A stretch of 64,000 nucleotides of DNA. It comes from Streptosporangium becharense (GTDB lineage: Bacteria; Actinomycetota; Actinomycetes; Streptosporangiales; Streptosporangiaceae). The translations under genes were made by a program, and so were the position numbers. The first letter of the stretch is position 1. Each line of letters begins with the position of its first letter. The stretch covers positions 6,076,001 through 6,140,000 of the forward strand of contig NZ_JACHMP010000001.1 of the NCBI RefSeq assembly GCF_014204985.1, written 5' to 3'. Below the pieces are notes generated by a model, which worked only from the letters and a program-made list of their open reading frames with translations, did no database searches and was not told where the DNA came from. Shown one piece after another: positions 43,004 to 51,602 of the stretch.

Positions 43004-45547
43004 ATGACACAGCAGCGATCGCGCCATGCGCCCATGCCCGAGAAACCGACTCTCGACGGCCTGGAAGCGGTATGGGTAGGTCGCTGGGAGGCCGAGGGCA
43101 CCTACCGGTTCGACCGCTCGCGCACGCGCGCGGAGATCTACTCGATCGACACCCCGCCGCCCACGGTCTCCGGTTCGCTCCACGTCGGCCATGTCTTCTC
43201 CTACACGCACACCGACACCGTCGCGCGCTACATGCGCATGCGCGGCCGTGAGGTCTTCTACCCCATGGGCTGGGACGACAACGGCCTGCCCACCGAACGC
43301 CGGGTGCAGAACCACTTCGGCGTGCGCTGCGACCCCTCCGTCCCCTACGACCCCGACTTCCGGCCGCCGGCCGCACCCGACCCCAAGCGGCAGGTGCCCA
43401 TCTCCCGCCGCAACTTCATCGAGCTGTGCCAGCGGCTCACCGTCGAGGACGAGAGGGCTTTCGAGGAGCTCTGGCGGCGGCTGGGCCTCTCGGTCGACTG
43501 GTCGCTGACGTACGCCACGATCGGCGACGCCGCCCGGGCCGCGTCGCAGCGGGCCTTCCTGCGCAACCTGGCCCGCGGCGAGGCGTACCAGGCCGAGGCG
43601 CCCACGCTGTGGGACGTCACCTTCCGCACCGCCGTCGCCCAGGCCGAGCTCGAAGACCGCGAGTGGCCGGGCGCCTTCCACCGGGTGGGCTTCACCCCCA
43701 CCGGCGGGCGGGGGCCGGACGACCGGATCTGGATCGAGACGACCCGCCCCGAACTGCTGCCCGCCTGCGTCGCGCTGGTCGCCCACCCCGACGACGAGCG
43801 CTACCGGCCGCTGTTCGGCACCACGGTCCGGACCCCGCTGTTCGGCGTCGAGGTGCCGGTGCTCGCCCACCACCTGGCCGAGCCCGACAAGGGCTCGGGC
43901 ATCGCGATGATCTGCACCTTCGGTGACGTCACCGACGTCACCTGGTGGCGCGAGCTCGACCTGCCCACCCGCGCCGTCGTCGGCTGGGACGGCCGGCTGC
44001 TGCCCGAGCCGCCCGCGGGCGTCCCGGCGGAGCCGTACGCGGAGCTGGCGGGCAAGACCGTGCACGGTGCCCGCGAGCGGATCGTGCAGCTGCTGCGCGA
44101 CTCGGGCGATCTGGAGGGCGAGCCGCGGCCGGTGAGACGCGCGGTGAAGTTCTACGAGAAGGGCGACCGCCCGCTGGAGATCGTCACCACCCGGCAGTGG
44201 TACATCCGCAACGGCGGACGCGACTCCTGTCTGCGGGAGGCGCTCCTGGCCCGCGGCGGCGAGCTGGCCTGGCACCCGCCGCAGATGAAGGTCCGTTACG
44301 ACAGCTGGGTGCAGGGCCTGGCGGGCGACTGGCTCATCTCCCGCCAGCGGTTCTTCGGCGTGCCCATCCCGGTGTGGTATCCGCTGGACGACGCCGGGGA
44401 GCCCGACCGCTCCGCGCCGATCCTGCCGCCCGAGTCCATGCTGCCGATGGACCCGTCCACCGACGTGCCGCCCGGCTACACCGAGGACCGGCGCGGCAAG
44501 GCGGGCGGTTTCATCGGCGAGGTGGACGTCATGGACACCTGGGCGACCTCCTCGCTGACACCGCAGATCGCGGGAGGCTGGGAGCGCGACCGCGATCTGT
44601 ACGAGCGGGTCTTCCCGATGGACCTGCGTCCGCAGGCCCACGAGATCATCCGCACCTGGCTGTTCTCCACCGTGGTCCGGGCCCATCTGGAGCAGGGCAC
44701 CCTGCCCTGGCGCAACGTCGCCATCTCCGGGTGGATCCTCGACCCCGACCGCAAGAAGATGTCCAAGTCCGTGGGCAACGTGGTCACCCCGCTCGGCCTG
44801 CTGGAGCAGTACGGCTCCGACGCGGTCCGCTACTGGGCGGCCAGCGGCCGTCCCGGCACCGACACCGCGTTCGACACCGGCCAGATCAAGATCGGCCGAC
44901 GGCTGGCGATCAAGATCCTCAACGCCTCCAGGTTCGTGCTGGGCCTGGGCGGCGAGGAGGCCGGCGGGCGGGTCACCGAGCCGCTCGACCTGTCGATGCT
45001 GACCCGGCTCTCGGAGGTGGTCCGCGAGGCCACGGAGGCGTTCGAGGCCTACGACTACACCCGGGCACTGGAACGGACCGAGCGGTTCTTCTGGGAGTTC
45101 TGCGACGACTACCTGGAGCTGGTCAAGGCCAGGGCGTACGAGGAGGGGCCCGCCGCGCGCTCGGCGCACGCCGCGCTGCGCGAGGCCCTGGACGTCATGC
45201 TGCGGCTGTTCGCCCCGTTCCTGCCGTTCGTCACCGAGGAGGTCTGGTCCTGGTGGCGGGAGGGCTCGGTGCACCGGGCCGCCTGGCCCGAGCCCGCCGG
45301 GCCCGCCGGCGACCCGGAGCTGCTCCCGGCGGTCGCCGCCGTCCTCGGCCGGGTCCGCAAGGCCAAGTCGGACGCCCGGCTGTCCATGCGGGCACAGGTC
45401 GCCCGGCTGACCGTCACCGGTGCGGGCGCCGGCCTGCTGAAGCACGCGCAGGACGACCTGTGCGGCGCGGGCGTCATCGAGGAGTTCGTCCTGCAGGAGG
45501 ACGACGGCGAGCCGGTGGTGGAGGTCGAACTGGCCGGACCGGCCTGA
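43004..45547 (+). CDS. valS: Valyl-tRNA synthetase
   Basis: The 847-residue class I synthetase attaches valine to tRNA-Val. [20 protein letters not shown] (about residue 55) is the HIGH motif in its HVGH form and [12 protein letters not shown] (about 584) is the KMSKS loop. The CP1 editing domain with [13 protein letters not shown] is present. The protein lacks a long C-terminal coiled-coil tail, so it is the shorter form found in actinobacteria. TACCAT at 42990-42995 lies eight bases before the ATG. Directly downstream is a 31-bp repeat beginning at its stop codon. Confidence 0.95.
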   Translation: MTQQRSRHAPMPEKPTLDGLEAVWVGRWEAEGTYRFDRSRTRAEIYSIDTPPPTVSGSLHVGHVFSYTHTDTVARYMRMRGREVFYPMGWDDNGLPTERRVQNHFGVRCDPSVPYDPDFRPPAAPDPKRQVPISRRNFIELCQRLTVEDERAFEELWRRLGLSVDWSLTYATIGDAARAASQRAFLRNLARGEAYQAEAPTLWDVTFRTAVAQAELEDREWPGAFHRVGFTPTGGRGPDDRIWIETTRPELLPACVALVAHPDDERYRPLFGTTVRTPLFGVEVPVLAHHLAEPDKGSGIAMICTFGDVTDVTWWRELDLPTRAVVGWDGRLLPEPPAGVPAEPYAELAGKTVHGARERIVQLLRDSGDLEGEPRPVRRAVKFYEKGDRPLEIVTTRQWYIRNGGRDSCLREALLARGGELAWHPPQMKVRYDSWVQGLAGDWLISRQRFFGVPIPVWYPLDDAGEPDRSAPILPPESMLPMDPSTDVPPGYTEDRRGKAGGFIGEVDVMDTWATSSLTPQIAGGWERDRDLYERVFPMDLRPQAHEIIRTWLFSTVVRAHLEQGTLPWRNVAISGWILDPDRKKMSKSVGNVVTPLGLLEQYGSDAVRYWAASGRPGTDTAFDTGQIKIGRRLAIKILNASRFVLGLGGEEAGGRVTEPLDLSMLTRLSEVVREATEAFEAYDYTRALERTERFFWEFCDDYLELVKARAYEEGPAARSAHAALREALDVMLRLFAPFLPFVTEEVWSWWREGSVHRAAWPEPAGPAGDPELLPAVAAVLGRVRKAKSDARLSMRAQVARLTVTGAGAGLLKHAQDDLCGAGVIEEFVLQEDDGEPVVEVELAGPA

Positions 45548-45751
45548 CCCCGGCCGCACGTGAGCGGCCCGGCCGAACACCAATCTGTCCTCCCCGTCGC
45601 CGGATCGTGTCGTACGGTCGAGGCACGACAGGTGAGGGGAGGACAGGGCATGACGCCAGGTTGCGGCAACTGCGACTGCTACCTCGACGACAGGGTGATC
45701 CACCGGCCTCCGCAGGAGCGCTGACCCCGGCCGCACGTGAGCGGCCCGGCC
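45544..45751. repeat. 31-bp direct repeat beginning at two successive stop codons
   Basis: CTGACCCCGGCCGCACGTGA and the next 11 bases occur at 45544-45574 (containing the valS stop TGA) and again at 45721-45751 (containing the stop of the small gene at 45650), 177 bases apart. Each copy can form a GGCCGC-ACGTGA-GCGGCC hairpin. Confidence 0.9.
45650..45724 (+). CDS. Candidate 24-residue Cys-rich mini-protein or leader peptide
   Basis: ATG 45650 is preceded by GGGGAGGA at optimal spacing, and TACGGT at 45613-45618 could be a -10 box. The peptide starts MTPGCGNCDCYLDDRVI and ends HRPPQER, with Cys at positions 5, 8 and 10 (CxxCxC). It stops at TGA 45722-45724, followed directly by the terminator at 45740-45765. 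The strong ribosome site and tight terminator suggest real expression. It may be a metal- or thiol-binding mini-protein or a Cys-codon attenuator for the AI-2E gene. No homology can be checked from here. Confidence 0.55.
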   Translation: MTPGCGNCDCYLDDRVIHRPPQER

Positions 45752-45765
45752 CCGGCCGGGCCGCT
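45740..45765 (+). terminator. 12-bp hairpin plus T-run after the Cys-rich mini-ORF
   Basis: AGCGGCCCGGCC (45740-45751) pairs perfectly with GGCCGGGCCGCT (45754-45765), followed by CCTTTT. It is the only hairpin in the window seen with a T-run and stands 15 bases after the small gene's stop. Confidence 0.75.
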
Positions 45766-45828
45766 CCTTTTCGTGTCCGGCCGGTAACCCGCGCGCATTC
45801 CTCGCTCCGGCGTGACAGTCTGGGACGT

Positions 45829-47133
45829 GTGATCTCCGATCGGGAACGCCTGACGAACCTGGTGCCGCGCACGCTGCTCCGGCTGGCCGTGTGGAGCCTG
45901 TGCCTGATCATCATCGGCTGGGCGGTGTTCTACTTCGCCCAGTTCCTCGCGACGCTGCGCATCGTGGTGCTGCCGGTGGCCGTGGCGCTGCTGCTGACCG
46001 CGCTGCTCTTCCCGCTCACCCGGCGGTTGCGCTCGATGGGTCTGCGGCCCATCTACGCCACGTGGATCACCATGCTCATCGCCCTCACGGTGCTGGGCGG
46101 CACCGGCTGGATCATCGGGGTGCGGGCCAACGACGAGTTCCCCGGCCTGGTCGACCAGGTCAGGGAGACGTCCAAGACGGTGGAGAACTGGCTCTACACC
46201 GGTCCCCTGCACCTGCAGCCGAACCAGCTCACCGGCTGGGTCGACGAGATCACCCGGCAGGTCACCGCGCAGCGCAACGAGATCACCCAGACGGTGCTCA
46301 CCGGTGCCACGGTGGCCCTGGAGGTGCTGGCCTCCATCGTGCTGCTGCTGTTCGTGACGTTCTTCCTGCTCAAGGACGGCGACCGGATCTGGTCGTGGTT
46401 CCTGAAGGCGTTCGGCGAGGTGGCGCCCCGCGTCGACCGGGCCGGCCGGGCGGCCTGGGTGACGCTCTCGCACTACGTGCAGGGCACGGTGGCGGTCGCC
46501 GCGGTGCACGGTGTGATCATGGGCATCGTGCTCGCCGGGATGGGCGTGCCGCTCTGGGCGCCGCTGGCCGTGCTGATCTTCCTGGCCAGCTTCATCCCCA
46601 TCGTCGGCATCTTCTTCGCCGGAGGCGTGGCCACCCTGGTCACCCTGGGCGCCAAGGGACCGATCTACGCCCTGATCTTCCTCGGCATCCTGCTGGTGGA
46701 GCAGCAGCTGGAGAACCACGTGCTCCAGCCGCTGATCGTCGGCAGGGTGCTCCACTTCCACCCGCTGGCGATCATCCTGGTGCTGGCGGTGGGCGGCATC
46801 CTGGCGGGCATCGCCGGAGCCGCGGTGGCGGTCCCGGTCGCCGCCGTGCTCTACCGGGCGCTGCCCGAGCTGAGCGGTGACCGACCGGCCCTGCCCCCCG
46901 CCCCGGAGCACGCCGGGCCCGAGCCCGGTGCCGGGGGCACGGCGCTGGTGACCGATCCGCCCGCCGGCCCCGCGGCGGAGAGCCACGGGACGGCGAAGGC
47001 CGTATCGGAGACCGCACCGGAGACGGCGCAGGGGGCCACGCCGTCGTCCGCCGCGGGCCCGGGAGCGGCCCGGCCGCCGGCCACCGGAGGCGACGTGCCG
47101 GTGAATGACGAATCACCGCAGCCCAAGGGGTAA
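45829..47133 (+). CDS. AI-2E family permease
   Basis: The 434-residue membrane protein has about eight hydrophobic segments and the AI-2E (UPF0118) motifs: FVTFFLLKDGDRI near residue 180, FIPIVGIFFAGG and ENHVLQPLIVGRVLHFHPLAIILVLAVGG. Family members export autoinducer-like or other small molecules, or act in Na+/H+ exchange. The last 80 residues are a disordered Pro/Ala/Gly tail. GTG 45829 gives MISDRERLTNLVPRTLL; no Shine-Dalgarno is visible. The long in-frame upstream extension through valS in another frame is not real. Confidence 0.88.
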   Translation: MISDRERLTNLVPRTLLRLAVWSLCLIIIGWAVFYFAQFLATLRIVVLPVAVALLLTALLFPLTRRLRSMGLRPIYATWITMLIALTVLGGTGWIIGVRANDEFPGLVDQVRETSKTVENWLYTGPLHLQPNQLTGWVDEITRQVTAQRNEITQTVLTGATVALEVLASIVLLLFVTFFLLKDGDRIWSWFLKAFGEVAPRVDRAGRAAWVTLSHYVQGTVAVAAVHGVIMGIVLAGMGVPLWAPLAVLIFLASFIPIVGIFFAGGVATLVTLGAKGPIYALIFLGILLVEQQLENHVLQPLIVGRVLHFHPLAIILVLAVGGILAGIAGAAVAVPVAAVLYRALPELSGDRPALPPAPEHAGPEPGAGGTALVTDPPAGPAAESHGTAKAVSETAPETAQGATPSSAAGPGAARPPATGGDVPVNDESPQPKG

Positions 47134-47144
47134 CGTTCTGCTCC

Positions 47145-47699
47145 GTGACCCGTTCCAGTGTGACGACCCCCCCGCCGGGGGCGGGCCGCCTGCAGGCGGC
47201 TCCCGGCGGACCCGCCCCGGGATCCCCCCTCGGCTCGCACTACGGCGACTGCTTCGGCTGCGGTGAGCGGCATCCCACCGGCCTGCACCTGAGAGCGACC
47301 ACCCCCGACGGCCTGACCGTGGTCGCCGAGTTCACCGTGGGCGAGGCCCACCAAGGCGCACCCGGCCTGGCCCACGGCGGCGTCCTCGCCGCGGCGATGG
47401 ACGAGGTCATCGGCATGTCCGTCTGGCTGTTCCAGCGTCCCTACGTCACCGGGCGGCTGGAGACCGACTACCTGGCGCCGGTCCCGGTCGGGACGACCCT
47501 GCATCTGCGCGCCTGGTGCACCGGCGTGTCCGGCCGGAAGGCGTACCTTGAGGCTGAGGGCCGCGCCGGTTCCCCGGACGGTCCGGTCGCCGTGCGGGCC
47601 GCCGCGCTCTTCATCGAGGTCGGCATGGAGCACTTCGCCAGGCACGGCGATGCGAAGGCCATTGCCGACGAGCATCACGAGTACGAGGTGAACCCGTGA
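47145..47699 (+). CDS. Hotdog-fold thioesterase (PaaI-type)
   Basis: The 184-residue protein has an extended N-terminus (about 25 residues of low complexity), then FGCGERHPTGLHLRATT and GAPGLAHGGVLAAAMDEVIGM, the acyl-CoA thioesterase helix with the conserved HGG ... DE, and ETDYLAPVPVGTTLHLRAWCT. It hydrolyses acyl-CoA or related thioesters. TAACGT at 47131-47136 lies eight bases before GTG 47145. It overlaps dut by 4 bases. Confidence 0.85.
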   Translation: MTRSSVTTPPPGAGRLQAAPGGPAPGSPLGSHYGDCFGCGERHPTGLHLRATTPDGLTVVAEFTVGEAHQGAPGLAHGGVLAAAMDEVIGMSVWLFQRPYVTGRLETDYLAPVPVGTTLHLRAWCTGVSGRKAYLEAEGRAGSPDGPVAVRAAALFIEVGMEHFARHGDAKAIADEHHEYEVNP

Positions 47700-48139
47700 C
47701 CAACACCGTCGAGGTGCTGATCCACCGGCTCGACACCGGGCTGCCGCTGCCGTCGTACGCCCACCCGGGCGACGCCGGCGCCGACCTGTACGCCGCCGAG
47801 GACGTCGAACTGCTCCCCGGCGAGCGGGCCATGGTCGGCACCGGGGTGGCGATCGCCCTGCCGGACGGGTACGCGGCGTTCGTCCACCCGCGTTCCGGCC
47901 TGGCCGCCAAGCACGGGGTGACGCTCGTCAACGCGCCCGGCACCGTCGACGCGGGGTACCGGGGCGAGATCAGGGTGACGCTGCTCAACACCGACACCAA
48001 GGAGGCCGTCCGGCTGCGCAGGGGCGACCGCGTCGCGCAGCTGGTGATTCAGCGGGTGGAGCGGGCGGCGTTCTACGAGGTCGACCGGCTGCCCGGATCG
48101 GCGCGCGGCGCCGACGGGTTCGGATCCACCGGCCGCTGA
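47696..48139 (+). CDS. dut: dUTP diphosphatase
   Basis: The 147-residue trimeric dUTPase has all five family motifs: AGADLYAAED, PRSGLAAKHG, GTVDAGYRGE, RGDRVAQLVI and GADGFGSTG. It hydrolyses dUTP to dUMP, keeping uracil out of DNA and supplying dTMP synthesis. GTG 47696 overlaps the stop of the thioesterase gene. Order dut, DUF3710, OB-fold, DUF3159 matches Rv2697c to Rv2693c. Confidence 0.96.
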   Translation: MTNTVEVLIHRLDTGLPLPSYAHPGDAGADLYAAEDVELLPGERAMVGTGVAIALPDGYAAFVHPRSGLAAKHGVTLVNAPGTVDAGYRGEIRVTLLNTDTKEAVRLRRGDRVAQLVIQRVERAAFYEVDRLPGSARGADGFGSTGR

Positions 48140-48270
48140 CCGCGACCCGGCCCGGGAAGGGGCGGGTGAGGTGGCAGACGGTGATCCGGGGCCGCGGCAC
48201 GCCCGCCAGGCCGTCCGACGCCCCGCGCGACGGACGGATGACCAGTGAATCTTCAAGGAGCGTGAGGAAA

Positions 48271-48942
48271 GTGTTCGGACGTCGTCGTCGCGAGCAGTCC
48301 CCGGCGGACGTGGCCGCCGAAGAGGTCGAGCAGGTCCCGTCGCGCGAGTCCGGCCCGTGGGACGCCGACGAGCCCCACCCCGAGCGGGAGCGGGTCGACC
48401 TGGGCGGCATGCGCCTGCCGGTCGGCCCCGGGTTCGAGATCCAGCTCAACGTGGCCGGTGACCAGATCGTCGGCGCGGTGGTGCTCTTCCAGGAGAGCGC
48501 GCTGCAGGTGCACGCCTTCGCGGCGCCGAAGCGGAGCGGGATCTGGGACGAGGTCAGGGCCGAGCTCGCCGAGGGGATGAAGAGCGCCGGAGGGACCTCC
48601 GAGGAGCGGGAGGGCCCGTTCGGCGTCGAACTGGCCGCGAAGATCCCGGCAGACGGGGCCGAGCAGTCGGTCCGCTACATCGGCGTGGACGGCCCGCGCT
48701 GGTTCCTCCGCGGGGTGATCAGCGGACGCGCCACCGTGGACGCCGAGGTCGCCGTGACGCTGGAGGACGTCATCCGCGACATCGTCGTGGTGCGCGGAGA
48801 CGAACCCATGCCTCCCAAGGAGGCGATCGAACTGCGCCTCCCGCCCGAGGCCAGGCAGGCCGCGGAGCGTCAGGCCGCGGGCGGCCGAGCCCCGAACCTC
48901 AACCCGTTCGAGCGGGGCCCGGAGATCGCCGAGATCCGCTGA
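48271..48942 (+). CDS. DUF3710 family protein
   Basis: The 223-residue protein starts VFGRRRREQSPADVAAEE; GTG 48262 is in frame but too close to AAGGAG. The conserved region, VDLGGMRLPVGPGFEIQLNVAG and VLFQESALQVHAFAAPKRSGIWDEVRAELAEGM, is DUF3710, and WFLRGVISGRATVD follows. Acidic and soluble, no membrane segment. Function is unknown; the family is conserved beside dut in actinobacteria (compare Rv2696c). Confidence 0.85.
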   Translation: MFGRRRREQSPADVAAEEVEQVPSRESGPWDADEPHPERERVDLGGMRLPVGPGFEIQLNVAGDQIVGAVVLFQESALQVHAFAAPKRSGIWDEVRAELAEGMKSAGGTSEEREGPFGVELAAKIPADGAEQSVRYIGVDGPRWFLRGVISGRATVDAEVAVTLEDVIRDIVVVRGDEPMPPKEAIELRLPPEARQAAERQAAGGRAPNLNPFERGPEIAEIR

Positions 48943-48992
48943 CGTGGGGAATCGCGTACGCTGATTCGACCCCGTATGTGAAGGAGAGCTCC

Positions 48993-49385
48993 GTGGGTTC
49001 TCAGGAGCCGCATAAACCGAGCGGATTTCGCGCTTTCCTCCGCCGTCTGACAGCCGGTCAGGCGGAACTGGAGGCCGACGAGCTCCAGCAGGATCTCGAC
49101 CGTCACGGCGCAACGCCCATCGCCTCCTGCGGCGGGCGTCGCCGGTTCTGTGTCACCGGCACGCTGCGGACTGTCACCCTGCGTCCCCGCGGGGGCGCCC
49201 CGGCGCTGGAGGCCGAGCTCTACGACGGATCCGACGTGATCGACCTGATCTGGCTGGGCCGCAGGAAGATCGCTGGAATCGAGCCGGGCCGGATGGTGCT
49301 GGCGGAGGGCCTCGTCAGCCTGCAGGATGGGCGCAAAGTCATGTTCAATCCGAGGTACGAGCTACGCCCCGCGGGCGGTGCGTGA
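48993..49385 (+). CDS. OB-fold nucleic-acid-binding protein
   Basis: The 130-residue protein starts at GTG 48993, six bases after AAGGAG; an earlier ATG at 48978 lacks a ribosome site. The C-terminal OB fold is seen as CVTGTLRTVTLRPRGGAPALEAELYDGSDVIDLIWLGRRKIAGI and EPGRMVLAEGLV. This is the tRNA_anti-type OB domain found in Rv2694c-like proteins. It may bind single-stranded DNA or tRNA. It forms a likely operon with the DUF3159 gene. Confidence 0.82.
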   Translation: MGSQEPHKPSGFRAFLRRLTAGQAELEADELQQDLDRHGATPIASCGGRRRFCVTGTLRTVTLRPRGGAPALEAELYDGSDVIDLIWLGRRKIAGIEPGRMVLAEGLVSLQDGRKVMFNPRYELRPAGGA

Positions 49386-49406
49386 ACGATTGGTGATCAC
49401 GAGACG

Positions 49407-50081
49407 GTGAGCGAGAAAATGACCACCACCGACGAGACCGCCGCGCACGAGACGGTGGAGGCCGTGATCCGCGGTCAGCTCGCCAAGGCGTTCGGCGGCG
49501 TGCGCGGCACCATCGAGGCGGCCGTGCCCACGATCGCCTTCACCGGCATGTGGGTCGGCACCTCCGATCTGAGGCTCTCCCTGATCGTCAGCGTCTCCAC
49601 CGCGGTGGCGCTGCTCCTGGTCCGGCTGGTGCAGCGCTCGACGCCGCAGTTCGTGATCAACAGCCTGGTCGGCATCGGCATCGGCGCCTTCTTCGCCTCC
49701 CGCACCGGTGAGGCGAAGGACGTCTTCCTGCCGGGCATCCTCTACAACGCCGCGTACGCGGCGGCGATGCTCCTGTCGGTCGTCACCCGCTGGCCGGTGG
49801 TGGGCTTCCTGATCGGGTCCGTCACCGGCGACCCGACGGGGTGGCGTGCCGACCCGGCCGTGGTGAGGCTCTGCACCAAGCTCACCTGGCTGCTGATGAT
49901 CCCGTGTGTGATCCGGGTGGCCGTGCAGCTTCCCGTCTACCTGATCGGCGGCAACGACGCGGTCGCCGAGCTGGGCATCCTGAAGATCGCGATGGGCTGG
50001 CCGCTCCAGGTCGGGGCGCTCGCCGCCATGGTGTGGCTGCTGGCGAAGGGCCGCACCCCGGTGCGACCGGCGGTCTCCTGA
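49407..50081 (+). CDS. DUF3159 family multi-pass membrane protein
   Basis: The 224-residue protein has five or six hydrophobic segments, among them LIVSVSTAVALLLVRLVQ and FVINSLVGIGIGAFFASRTG, which is the DUF3159 pattern of Rv2693c. GTG 49407 (MSEKMTTTDETA) or ATG 49419 could start it; the ribosome site is weak for both. Function unknown. It converges on the TrkA pair with an 18-bp terminator between. Confidence 0.85.
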   Translation: MSEKMTTTDETAAHETVEAVIRGQLAKAFGGVRGTIEAAVPTIAFTGMWVGTSDLRLSLIVSVSTAVALLLVRLVQRSTPQFVINSLVGIGIGAFFASRTGEAKDVFLPGILYNAAYAAAMLLSVVTRWPVVGFLIGSVTGDPTGWRADPAVVRLCTKLTWLLMIPCVIRVAVQLPVYLIGGNDAVAELGILKIAMGWPLQVGALAAMVWLLAKGRTPVRPAVS

Positions 50082-50100
50082 CCGGGCGAAACGGCCTGTG

Positions 50101-50139
50101 CGGCCCGGGGCCCGGCACACGGTGCCGGGCCCCGGGCCG
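50101..50139. terminator. 18-bp perfect hairpin, bidirectional terminator
   Basis: CGGCCCGGGGCCCGGCAC (50101-50118) pairs perfectly with 50122-50139 over ACG. It sits between the convergent DUF3159 and TrkA genes. Confidence 0.8.
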
Positions 50140-50145
50140 CGTGGC

Positions 50146-50820
50146 TCAGCTCAGCGTCCTGTGGTGCGGGGACAGCAGCCGGGCCAGTTCCTCCTCGACC
50201 TCCTGACTGGCCACGAACATCAGCTCGTCGCCGGCCTCCAGCGGGTCGTCGGCGGTGGGCACCAGGACCCGGCCCTCACGCAGGATCGCGACCAGGGCGG
50301 TGTCGGCCGGCCACGGCACCGAACCGGCCCGCTGCCCGACGACCGGGGCGTCCTCGGGCAGGGTGAGCTCGACCAGGTTGGCCTGGCCCTGCCGGAACGT
50401 CATCAGGCGGACCAGGTCGCCGACGCTCACCGCCTCCTCGACCAGCGCACTCAGCAGGCGCGGGGTCGAGACGGCCACGTCGACGCCCCACGACTCGTTG
50501 AACAGCCACTCGTTCTTGGGATGGTTGATCCGGGCGACCACGCGCGGCACGCCGTACTCCGTCTTGGCGAGCAGCGAGACCACCAGGTTGACCTTGTCGT
50601 CGCCGCTGGCGGCGACGACGACGTGACAGTCGGCCAGGCCCGCCTCGTCCAGCGAGGAGATCTCGCAGGCGTCGGCGAGCAGCCACTCCGCCCGCGGCAC
50701 GCTGTCGATCTTGATGGCCTTGGGGTCGACGTCGATGAGGAGGACCTCGTGGCCGTTCTCCAGGAGCTCGGCGGCGATCGAACGGCCGACCGCCCCGGCG
50801 CCGGCGATGGTGACGCGCAT
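50146..50820 (-). CDS. TrkA-family potassium regulatory subunit (CeoC-like)
   Basis: The 224-residue protein has an RCK/TrkA-N domain (MRVTIAGAGAVGRSIAAELLENGHEVLLIDVD, with the acidic end of the second strand) and a C-terminal TrkA-C domain (about 140-215). The partner upstream overlaps by one base, so a heterodimer is likely. Such pairs gate K+ uptake in response to nucleotides. It ends just after the 18-bp hairpin. Confidence 0.88.
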   Translation of the reverse strand: MRVTIAGAGAVGRSIAAELLENGHEVLLIDVDPKAIKIDSVPRAEWLLADACEISSLDEAGLADCHVVVAASGDDKVNLVVSLLAKTEYGVPRVVARINHPKNEWLFNESWGVDVAVSTPRLLSALVEEAVSVGDLVRLMTFRQGQANLVELTLPEDAPVVGQRAGSVPWPADTALVAILREGRVLVPTADDPLEAGDELMFVASQEVEEELARLLSPHHRTLS

Positions 50821-51485
50821 CAGTGCTCCTCCTCCGGCGCCCCGGACAGCACCTTGTTGATCCGCTCCATGTCGTTCTCGGCCGCCATGACGTGCAGGAT
50901 GTCGCCCTCCTGCACCACCGAGTCGACACGGGGCAGCAGGGCCTCACCCATCCGGTTGATGAACGCCAGCCGGGTGCCCGCCGCCGCCTCCAGCTCCCTG
51001 GTGGTGGTGCCGACCCAGCCGGGGTGGTAGGCCACCTCGGCCAGCATCACGGACCCGGTGGGATCACGCCAGAGCGGCTCGGCGCCTTCGGGCAGCACAC
51101 GGCGGAGGATCTGGTCGGCGGTCCAGCGGACCGTGGCCACCGTGGGGATGCCCAGCCGCTGGTAGACCTCGGCGCGCCGGGAGTCGTAGATCCTGGCCAC
51201 GACGTTGTCCACCCCGAACGTCTCGCGGGCGACCCGTGCGGAGATGATGTTGGAGTTGTCGCCGCTGCTGACCGCCACGTAGGCGCTCGCGGCTCCGATG
51301 CCGGCCTCCTCCAGGACGTCCCGGTCGAAGCCGATCCCGGTGACCCGGCGTCCCCGGAACCCCGCCCGCAGGCGGCGGAACGCCTGCGGATCGCGGTCGA
51401 TGATCGCGACCGAGTGGCCGCTGTCCTCCAGGATGTGCGCCAGGGTCGAACCCACCCGGCCACACCCCATGATCACGATATGCAT
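50820..51485 (-). CDS. TrkA-family potassium regulatory subunit (CeoB-like)
   Basis: The 221-residue protein has the TrkA-N loop VIMGCGRVGSTLAHILEDSGHSVAIIDRDPQAF, then VSSGDNSNIISARVARETF and a C-terminal TrkA-C domain. Gene order with the DUF3159 gene and the KimA-like permease matches Rv2691-Rv2692. It diverges from the KimA-like gene, and the 117-bp gap must hold both promoters. Confidence 0.88.
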   Translation of the reverse strand: MHIVIMGCGRVGSTLAHILEDSGHSVAIIDRDPQAFRRLRAGFRGRRVTGIGFDRDVLEEAGIGAASAYVAVSSGDNSNIISARVARETFGVDNVVARIYDSRRAEVYQRLGIPTVATVRWTADQILRRVLPEGAEPLWRDPTGSVMLAEVAYHPGWVGTTTRELEAAAGTRLAFINRMGEALLPRVDSVVQEGDILHVMAAENDMERINKVLSGAPEEEH

Positions 51486-51588
51486 GCTCCCCCGCCGGTC
51501 GTTGTGAGGCGGATCTTGTCACCGATGTTATTCAGCCAGTATGGACCGCTCTGGGAGCGGCCCGGCAGTGGGACGGGGGGACAGCGAC

Positions 51589-51594
51589 TAGCAT
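51589..51594 (+). promoter_or_regulatory. Leaderless -10 (TAGCAT) of the KimA-like gene
   Basis: TAGCAT is followed by eight bases and GTG 51603. No ribosome site is seen. Confidence 0.5.
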
Positions 51595-51602
51595 CGGCAG
51601 AC

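Noticed and set aside
42989-45736. Very long open frame (about 915 residues) on the minus strand opposite valS
   Set aside because: It has skewed Gly/Arg/Asp/Val composition and no domain motifs. It is the antisense shadow of the GC-rich valS gene. Similar shadows oppose kimA-like (51588-53612), pnkp (58587-61358) and rnhA.
51486-51602. c-di-AMP (ydaO-type) riboswitch upstream of the KimA-like gene
   Set aside because: The gap is only 117 bp, shared with a divergent gene, and the start looks leaderless. No conserved core was visible.
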